From CAZRHH01 sp964599885 (GTDB taxonomy: Bacteria > Chloroflexota > Dehalococcoidia > DSTF01 > JACRBR01), in assembly GCA_964599885.1 (NCBI GenBank), contig CAZRHH010000016.1:1-54290 (forward strand): a stretch of DNA of 54,290 nucleotides, written 5' to 3'. The translations under genes were made by a program, and so were the position numbers. The notes beneath the pieces were generated by a model, which saw only the letters and a program-made list of their open reading frames with translations, ran no database searches and was not told the DNA's origin. Of the stretch, positions 49,901-54,290 are shown piece after piece (within the stretch, counting starts at the first letter, position 1; each line of letters starts with the position of its first letter).

Positions 49901-50753
49901 TGCCGACGGGCTGGAACGCCGACCGGAGCCGGAAGCTGGTGCAGTTTTCTTCGCCTCCCGTCAGACACTCGGTCCAGGCGACGTGCGCCTCGCCGTCAGG
50001 CGTCACCGCCACCTGGGCGTCGCGCGGGAACCAGCGATCGGTGGGCGCGTCCTCTTGGGGATTCAGGAGCGGTCCGGCGACGGTGAAGGGAGCGTCGAAC
50101 GTGACTCCGCCGTCGAATGAGCGGGCCATGCGCACGAGGTACGGGTTCTTGGCGGATTCGGCGCTCGAGTCCGTGCCGCTCTCGGCCCACGCCACGTACA
50201 CGATGCCGTTGGCGTCGACATCGACATCGACATGAAAATCGACGTTTGTCGCGGCGCCAGCGCTTCCCGGGCCGGCGACCGTCGTGTAATTCCAGTTCTG
50301 CCCGCCGTCCGACGTCCGGGCGACGTTCACGCTGGCGCTGAAGACCGGCGTAGTGATGCTCGGGTTACCAGAGACGTAGGCAATATAGGCGTCGCCGGGG
50401 CCTCCCGCGGCGATCGCCGGTGTCCACACGGCGCCAGTGGCAATGAAGCGTGGGTCGGTGTAGGAGACGGCCCCTGTGTCCGAACTCGCGACGAGGATGT
50501 TCTGGTTGACCGAACCATCCGAACCCGCCGAGATGAACTGCTCCATCGCAACGTAGATGCCGCCGCCATCGTCCACGGCGATCGCCGACTCGCGTGCTTC
50601 GAATCCGGCCGCCACTTCCGCCGGCGGGCCAACGCTGATCGCGTCTGCTGTCGGCGCCGAACCCGGGTTGGCCGAAGCAACCACCAGCACACACAGCAAC
50701 GCCGCCCCTGTAAGGAGTCGTGCTGCCGATGCTGTCGCCTTCCTCGGGCGCAT
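46305..50753 (-). CDS. large secreted BNR-repeat, metalloprotease-like, dockerin-like protein
   Basis: A 1482-aa exported protein. The signal peptide covers residues 1-31, then a sialidase/BNR-like propeller of about 420 residues (WTPAIAAGGPGDAYIAY, VSVDDAGFIWVAWSQ, ATDGQGTIVAWTERED). Next comes a carboxypeptidase-regulatory-like domain (GVVYDGDM..SKSDGAYTFGCMEPGDYDV). At about residue 661 is HEFGHHLF, an HExxH zinc protease-type motif, near DPPVIKFDPFDSHFGE. A Thr-Pro/Ser-Pro linker covers about 1018-1088, then a lectin-like beta domain, TSP3-type Ca2+ repeats (about 1254-1408) and a two-segment dockerin-like end. It may be surface or complex attached. RBS GAGGAA precedes the ATG. Confidence 0.85.
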   Translation of the reverse strand: MRPRKATASAARLLTGAALLCVLVVASANPGSAPTADAISVGPPAEVAAGFEARESAIAVDDGGGIYVAMEQFISAGSDGSVNQNILVASSDTGAVSYTDPRFIATGAVWTPAIAAGGPGDAYIAYVSGNPSITTPVFSASVNVARTSDGGQNWNYTTVAGPGSAGAATNVDFHVDVDVDANGIVYVAWAESGTDSSAESAKNPYLVRMARSFDGGVTFDAPFTVAGPLLNPQEDAPTDRWFPRDAQVAVTPDGEAHVAWTECLTGGEENCTSFRLRSAFQPVGTLGFSSPVTLATYQFLNGNYEIAVDDAGVLSAVYTVQQELSSTIMYAQTDHGPAATLRNLSRTPNDFFGQFPRVSVDDAGFIWVAWSQDPSFSPDGSVPNEIFVMHSVDGGATFSDPIEPLNISQSPDISSFFFPGLATDGQGTIVAWTEREDPVRILSRRIECSNRIDGVVYDGDMAIDNHHNRLKGVDLELRRLTVDLIETVGVAVSKSDGAYTFGCMEPGDYDVTARLDDAEAGGPTFEVVFGDGGLSPVGVRKAVTVPPGGGAHLTEDIIFSEAHVATDETVGGVTGDERYRLDDMANIYHRTRQFVDFAKRVLGVTPPGRPDTVTIHTYSDEALCCGAFYRNSDPPVIKFDPFDSHFGERDEAGEQGPENIEWHEFGHHLFRTFVTDENYTYPGHAGWVNPATVGAMNEATGEFLGALASQFIDGTPDSNYDGFGDLESGGWKAWTDEEFAIAALLWDLVDSHSDFMDATVVKRDGSEHVPSLYWDLIDLEPRAVWSLLDALPETDATVASLRDVLYASALVPAQHKLIVYDLDGDGVDDVSEIDHLFLMHGFFEINPNAIAGDASVSEIDSAHGDYWVGKLIGRSDHVDADGPGGATALTPRRHKPEVPAAHLRMNVTDTNGAPLQGAVATINLAYPEGPSTLTKRLETGVGDLLHVEMPPHYPGPLAPGEAIPACNPAIDYEIDVTVSVSLNGVVSADTFSFDNCVYTHAIAAATGGFALTAEFTFPAAATATPSPTATATATHTPSPTASPTPTNTGTPTNTPTRTPTPTNTSTPTRTPTPTSTATPTPTNTPNPAAKRFYLCGGGSLCMPASQPGHVINLGSGGSWSWSAPLALVGDIAGTRYTVRIYVGSLDPVLSTTVRADILIGGEVVATTSFTAGAHPPSYSTLFRFINDGVDPSVTGTTTVELRVTHISGGNPSIIWGGFPPDQATQNANLEIPGEGPGPTATSTSTPTATATPWPDIDGDGVPGDIDNCASVANPTQLNTDRAPITTPGVAPIDITIAYDDAFGDACDPDDDNDGIGDDAEPAGCNGSGALDAVLFDTDGDRTGDAAECALGSNPGSAASKPANPTPGDVDKDRLPDVLEIAIGSNPNDGDSDDDGINDGFEYKGYNTSPNGTDTDGDGCADDTEITDVTGSRKTDIVDLFLVAQSMDHTARPNHDITKDGAVNVVDLFLVAANTTDTVCPAQ

Positions 50754-50792
50754 GCGCGCCTTCCTCGGCTCCCTGGACGGCGGAGCGCGGCG

Positions 50793-50801
50793 AGTATATC
50801 A
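50793..50801 (-). promoter_or_regulatory. extended -10 promoter of the large exoprotein gene
   Basis: Minus-strand TGATATACT (TGn extension plus TATACT), start predicted near 50786, about 32 nt before the ATG. Confidence 0.5.
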
Positions 50802-50852
50802 GGGTGCGCATGGTCGCGGCTACGCACGGCACGCGTCTAGAACGGAGCATGT

Positions 50853-50877
50853 GTCAAGAACAGGCCCCTTTTTGATG
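50853..50877. promoter_or_regulatory. 25-bp imperfect palindrome, exoprotein copy
   Basis: Relative of the element at 46176-46200: CATCAAAAAGG at one end and TTGAC at the other, same total length. It lies 100 bp before the exoprotein start and 50 bp upstream of its -10. The element also contains TTCTTGACA, seen again at the promoter at 53773. Confidence 0.4.
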
Positions 50878-50957
50878 CCGTCGTACCACACCGGCGCGCG
50901 GCACGCCGCGCAGCACAGTGTGACGGCACCCAAGCAGCCGGAGCATCGCGAAGCGTG

Positions 50958-51655
50958 CTACTGCGCCGGGCAGACGGTGTCGGTGGTGTTTGCTGCGACC
51001 AGGAAGAGGTCGACGACGTTAATCGCGCCGTCTTTCGTGATGTCGTGGTTGGGACGCGCGGTGTGGTCCATGCTCTGGGCGACAAGGAACAGGTCGACGA
51101 CATCCGTCTTGCGGCTGCCCGTCACGTCGGTGATCTCCGTATCGTCGTTGCAGCCATCACCATCCGTATCCATCACCGTGGGCGAGGTGTTGTAGCCCTT
51201 GTACTCGAAGCCGTCGTGGATGCCGTCGCCGTCGGTATCGACGACGTTGGGGTTGGAGCCGATGGTGGTTTCGAGCGCGTCGGGCAGGCCGTCGTGGTCG
51301 GTGTCGCCGGGCATGGGACGTCGCGGCTTCGAAAGCGCGTTGCTGGGGTCGGAGCCGAGGGCGCATTCGGCGGCATCGCCCGTGCGGTCGCCGTCCGTAT
51401 CGAACAGCACCGCGTCAAGCGCCCCGCTCCCATTGCACCCGCCGGCTTCGGCGTCGTCGCCGAGGCCATCGTTGTCGTCGTCCGGATCGCAAGCGTCGCC
51501 GAGCGCGTCGTTGTTGGCGATGGTCGTGTCGATGGGCGCCACGCCGGGGATGATGATCGCCGCGCGATCGGTGTTGAGTTGCGTGGGGTTGGCCACGGAC
51601 GCGCAGTTGTCGGTGGAGTCCGGAACCCCGTCGGCGTCGGTGTCCGTCTCCGGTA
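50958..51655. repeat. direct repeat copy B: TSP3 plus dockerin-like module
   Basis: Counterpart of 46305-46990. Both copies end with the same VNVVDLFLVAANTTDTVCPAQ-type sequence. Confidence 0.85.
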
Positions 51656-53714
51656 CCGAGGTCGCCGTCGCGGTCGGTGTGGGTGCGAACGTTTGCGTCG
51701 GCGTCGGAGTGACTGTACGTGTGGCGGTGGCCGTCGGCGGCGTACACCCCGCCGCCAACGCCGCTGCATCCGCATCGAGCCTGCCCGCGCCGAACACAAA
51801 GTCTGCGCCGGACGTGCCGAGATCGACGCTCGAGTTGACGAGCGCCGAACGAAGGGCGCTGCGGTCGGCGGCGGGGTTATCACCAGATCCGCCCGATTTC
51901 AGCGACGGACGACAACTCAGAAGCAGGGCGGAGATGGCGGCAGCGTGGGGCGCGGCGGCGGATGTGCCGAAGAAGGGACTAGGGAACGCACCGGCACCGC
52001 TAACCGAGACGCCGTCGATGGCAGTCGCATCAGGTTTCTGGCGTCCGTCGTTGGTCGGGCCACGGCTGCTGTATGGCTCGATCGTGTCGTGGCCAGCATC
52101 AACAGCGTTGATTGCGCCGAGCGAGAAGACGCCACCGCCGGCGTCGGAGTTGTTGGCGACGCTGCTCGCCGGGGTGTTGTAGTTGTGCGTGGCGCCATCG
52201 GGATAGATGGAACAGGGAAAGCACTGGACGAACATATCGAACGTGCGTGTCGCCGCGGCGTTCTGGAAGTTGCCAATGACAAGACCGAAACTGGTGCTCA
52301 CGCCGTGCGGGTTCACGATGGAGAAGCCCTCGACCGGGCTTGACCCTGGGCCCGACTGAATCGCGCCACTGGCCAGCGAAAGGGAACCGTCGAAGCCATC
52401 GAACAGCAGCAGGTCGTAGTCGTTGGACGAGTTGGTGAACGGATCATTCCACTGCATGATGACGCTCAACGTCCCGCCCGGGGGCAGAAAGACCTCGTCG
52501 GCCTGGCACGGCGTGCCGCCCGCAAGGCAGAAGAGTCCGAAGCCGTTGTCTGACGTGCTTGAGGTAGCGCGGAAGCCGTGGATACCCCAGACGTTGCCCA
52601 TCCCGTCGTCGACGTCAGGGCCAGACTTGAAGTAGGGCTCCTGATAGTGGCTGGTCGCGTGATTGCCGGCCGCGTTGTAGTACCCGCGGATGCGGTTCGT
52701 CGCGCGATTGAGTTCTGTGGTGGCGTTCTGCGAGACGGGTGAGGTGCCATCGTAGGCGCCGTTGCCGAGAAAGCCCACGTCATCGATCACGATGTCGGTG
52801 TTGAGGGCGAGGCAGTCGACCGCGTCGATGAAGTCGAGCGAGGTGCCGCCGCTCGTCGCGCCGAAGTGGCCGAACCAGAGTTCGGCGCCGGGCGCGACGT
52901 CGTGAATGATTTCGAGCAGGGCGGTGCCCTCCGCGCCTGCGGTGGGTGAGATCGGACTCGTCGCGACGACGTTGCAGGAGGCGCTGTTTACCACGGGCGG
53001 AAGATCGCCGGACGCTTGCGCCGTGGCGAGGCCCGTGAGGCCGTCCGAGAGGACGCCGATGCGTACGCCGGCGCCCGTGACGCCCAGGACGGAGCGCAGG
53101 TCATTCGCATCGAGGATCGCGTCGCCTTCCGAGGTCACGGCGCCGGCGTAGATGGTCGCACGCTCGGGCGGGTGAATCGCTGCGACGGACGCGACGGCGG
53201 CGGCTGCGGTCAACGCGCCCAGCGGAAGGCGACCCTGGATCAGCGAGCGATCGTCGTTCGTTTGATCGATCGTCATGCCGAGCGCGGTGAGCTCCTGTGC
53301 GGCGATCTCGTAGTCGCCGCCGACGGTGGCGAATACTTGCACGCGGCCATCGTCGTCGAGAAGCAGGGTGCTCGACGCGATGTCGGCGCGCAGATCGTCG
53401 GGCAGTGACGACGCTGGCAGCTCGGCCAGGGCGCTGCCCGTCGCGCGCGCTACCGCATCAACGCGGGCGAGTTTCTCGAGCCGTCCGTCGAGCTTCTCCA
53501 TCTTGCGCACGCCGATGCCGGGTGTCAGCGGCGGAAGATCTGAAGCTGTGAAGCGCGAGGGCTTTGCTTCTCGCGACGGGGGCGCTGACACGGTTGCGTT
53601 GGCGTTATCGCCGGCCTCCTGCGCGGTTGAACGCTCGCCCGCGGGCATCAGCGCGGCGAGGATGGAAACGACGACGAGTGTCGTGAACGCAGCGCGCCGT
53701 ACATGCTTTTGCAA
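50958..53714 (-). CDS. secreted subtilase-like protein with dockerin-like C-terminus
   Basis: A 918-aa exported protein. The signal peptide (MQKHVRRAAFTTLVVVSILAALMPAG) is followed by a propeptide-like region. The S8 core carries the catalytic Asp in VRIGVLSDGLTG (about residue 222), the position of catalytic His reads EGTALLEIIHDVAPGA (Glu for His, about 261), oxyanion Asn is in NAAGNHATSH, and Ser is in FFGTSAAAPHAAAISALL (about 580). A P-like or insert region occurs between them. The end is a Thr-Pro linker, TSP3-type Ca2+ repeats and a dockerin-like pair. With Glu at the His site it may be an active divergent enzyme or an inactive binder. Confidence 0.85.
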   Translation of the reverse strand: MQKHVRRAAFTTLVVVSILAALMPAGERSTAQEAGDNANATVSAPPSREAKPSRFTASDLPPLTPGIGVRKMEKLDGRLEKLARVDAVARATGSALAELPASSLPDDLRADIASSTLLLDDDGRVQVFATVGGDYEIAAQELTALGMTIDQTNDDRSLIQGRLPLGALTAAAAVASVAAIHPPERATIYAGAVTSEGDAILDANDLRSVLGVTGAGVRIGVLSDGLTGLATAQASGDLPPVVNSASCNVVATSPISPTAGAEGTALLEIIHDVAPGAELWFGHFGATSGGTSLDFIDAVDCLALNTDIVIDDVGFLGNGAYDGTSPVSQNATTELNRATNRIRGYYNAAGNHATSHYQEPYFKSGPDVDDGMGNVWGIHGFRATSSTSDNGFGLFCLAGGTPCQADEVFLPPGGTLSVIMQWNDPFTNSSNDYDLLLFDGFDGSLSLASGAIQSGPGSSPVEGFSIVNPHGVSTSFGLVIGNFQNAAATRTFDMFVQCFPCSIYPDGATHNYNTPASSVANNSDAGGGVFSLGAINAVDAGHDTIEPYSSRGPTNDGRQKPDATAIDGVSVSGAGAFPSPFFGTSAAAPHAAAISALLLSCRPSLKSGGSGDNPAADRSALRSALVNSSVDLGTSGADFVFGAGRLDADAAALAAGCTPPTATATRTVTPTPTQTFAPTPTATATSVPETDTDADGVPDSTDNCASVANPTQLNTDRAAIIIPGVAPIDTTIANNDALGDACDPDDDNDGLGDDAEAGGCNGSGALDAVLFDTDGDRTGDAAECALGSDPSNALSKPRRPMPGDTDHDGLPDALETTIGSNPNVVDTDGDGIHDGFEYKGYNTSPTVMDTDGDGCNDDTEITDVTGSRKTDVVDLFLVAQSMDHTARPNHDITKDGAINVVDLFLVAANTTDTVCPAQ

Positions 53715-53749
53715 TGAGACTCCGTGGGGCGGGGTAAGCGAGGAACCGA

Positions 53750-53778
53750 AGTATGTGATGATTGCAAAACGATGTCAA
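53750..53778 (-). promoter_or_regulatory. promoter of the subtilase-like gene
   Basis: On the minus strand TTGACA (53773-53778) and CATACT (53750-53755) with a 17-nt spacer, about 36 nt before the ATG at 53714. Confidence 0.65.
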
Positions 53779-53978
53779 GAAATGAACCGCCCCGAGGGTC
53801 GTAGCCACGGCGACAGTTACGGCCGTCGATATGGGGCGCACCATCGTCGAAGTTAAGACGAGCAGGGTCGAACCTAAGACGCCAGGCGAACCACAACTCA
53901 ACGAGCTGGTTGATCGCAAAACGTTCCTCGCCGTCATGCAAAACCTCCGCCCCTACCCCGAGTGACCCCACCCCCCGC
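53779..53978. other. intergenic region, no convincing gene
   Basis: A 44-codon frame at 53831-53965 on the plus strand (MGRTIVEVKTSRVEP start) and an overlapping minus-strand frame both look weakly coding, but neither has a ribosome site or the GC3 of real genes here. I make no call. Confidence 0.4.
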
Positions 53979-54007
53979 TTGACGCCCCACCCCCGCCACC
54001 CTACGAT
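53979..54007 (+). promoter_or_regulatory. SRP RNA promoter
   Basis: TTGACG (53979-53984), 17-nt spacer, TACGAT (54002-54007), then 7 nt to the first paired base of the RNA. Best-formed promoter in the window. Confidence 0.75.
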
Positions 54008-54014
54008 CAAGACT

Positions 54015-54281
54015 GGTCGTGCTAGGCGGGGAGCCAGCGGTGCCCTGTACCCGCAAGCCGCTATAGCGGGGCTGAATTCCTGCTCGAGGGCAGCGTACCT
54101 GGACACTGGTTGCGCCAAGCGGCGTTGAGGGCCTGGTCCTACGCGGCGAAGCGCTATGAACTCCGTCAGGGCCGGAAGGCAGCAGCGGTAAGTAGTTAGC
54201 TTTGGGTGCCGTAGGGTTACCGGGCCGGAGCTGGCTAGCGTCGCTAAGCCTAAGGGCCTGATCGACAGTGGGTGCACGACC
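54015..54281 (+). ncRNA. ffs: signal recognition particle RNA, long bacterial type
   Basis: The RNA core of the SRP, which targets membrane proteins to the membrane with Ffh. The Alu-domain start GTGCTAGGCGGGGAG and CGGTGCCCTGTACC match Bacillus scRNA. The helix-8 signature is GTCAGGGCCGGAAGGCAGCAGCGG (54166-54189) with a GGAA tetraloop and the AGCAG internal loop that binds Ffh. The ends pair exactly: GGTCGTGC (54015-54022) with GCACGACC (54274-54281). About 267 nt, so an Alu domain is present, as in Firmicutes and some Chloroflexota. Confidence 0.97.
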
Positions 54282-54290
54282 TTAGTTCTT

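Noticed and set aside
50955..52343. 462-codon plus-strand frame across the subtilase-like gene
   Set aside because: Antisense shadow; the peptide is Arg/Val-rich without domain signatures.
53831..53965. 44-codon frame MGRTIVEVKTSRVEP... on the plus strand, and an overlapping minus-strand frame
   Set aside because: No SD and low GC3 on both strands. Neither is supported over the other.
1..54290. tRNA, rRNA, tmRNA, transposase, integrase, att sites and CRISPR arrays
   Set aside because: Looked for T-loop GGTTCGA-type segments, 16S/23S blocks, DDE or integrase motifs and regular repeats while reading both strands; none convincing.

Overview
This is a GC-rich chromosomal window with mostly compact, overlapping bacterial operons. 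It starts at the RNase P RNA gene and ends at a long (Bacillus-type, about 267 nt) SRP RNA gene. The gene set, the TSP3/dockerin-like exoproteins with Thr-Pro linkers, the K+-independent proton pyrophosphatase and the frequent -10 boxes placed just before start codons fit a member of Chloroflexota (Dehalococcoidia-like). That placement is an inference from gene style and was not tested by phylogeny.

Layout. 1-583: end of a cupin-like gene, then rnpB. 607-2199: a nucleotidyltransferase/small-protein pair with an apparent frameshift, then a membrane-anchored TlpA-type thioredoxin. 2196-4931: an operon of a mandelate-racemase-like enzyme, a one-TM protein and an amidohydrolase. 5309-7061: an HD-GYP phosphodiesterase, a strong candidate small RNA (about 6067-6250), and an alpha/beta hydrolase. 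7086-8493: two hypothetical genes of unusual composition. 8490-11503: two FKBP isomerases, a lipoprotein, an FmdB zinc ribbon and D-aminoacyl-tRNA deacylase. 11500-14560: nadB-nadC plus a coupled P-loop kinase behind a palindromic operator. 14752-16925: EF-P, an M24 peptidase and type II dehydroquinase.

17096-19523 is a two-gene unit: a disordered protein with three copies of a short helix motif, and a GAF-GGDEF protein with a degenerate active site. 19524-25648 holds sugar and lipid-like metabolism genes: HAD phosphatase, TIM-barrel isomerase, PIG-L deacetylase, a ceramidase-fold protein, deoxycytidylate deaminase, a lipoprotein and a ROK kinase. 25852-30783 is a surface-polysaccharide cluster: a WecA/MraY-like transferase, three glycosyltransferases and RmlD. 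30980-33391 is a membrane pyrophosphatase with a structured leader. 33639-38769 holds an acyl-CoA ligase, the primary sigma factor, a zinc-ribbon protein, a degenerate HD-GYP protein and an acidic CxxC protein.

38902-41536 holds a solitary beta-class DNA methyltransferase, a HhH-GPD DNA glycosylase and a nitrilase. 41736-46149 has a giant cyclase-AAA-TPR-LuxR regulator with two small downstream genes. 46305-53714 carries two very large secreted proteins, a BNR/metalloprotease-like protein and a subtilase-like protein. They end in a nearly identical TSP3 plus dockerin-like module, which at the DNA level is a direct repeat of about 0.7 kb.

The best candidates for something undescribed are four. 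The first is the 6067-6250 small RNA, with two copies of an anti-Shine-Dalgarno-like ACCTCCT motif. The second is the repeat-helix/degenerate-GGDEF pair. The third is the palindromic control of nadBC with a coupled kinase. The fourth is a 25-bp imperfect palindrome shared by the LuxR regulator and the large exoprotein gene. No tRNA, rRNA, CRISPR array, transposase or phage module was seen.
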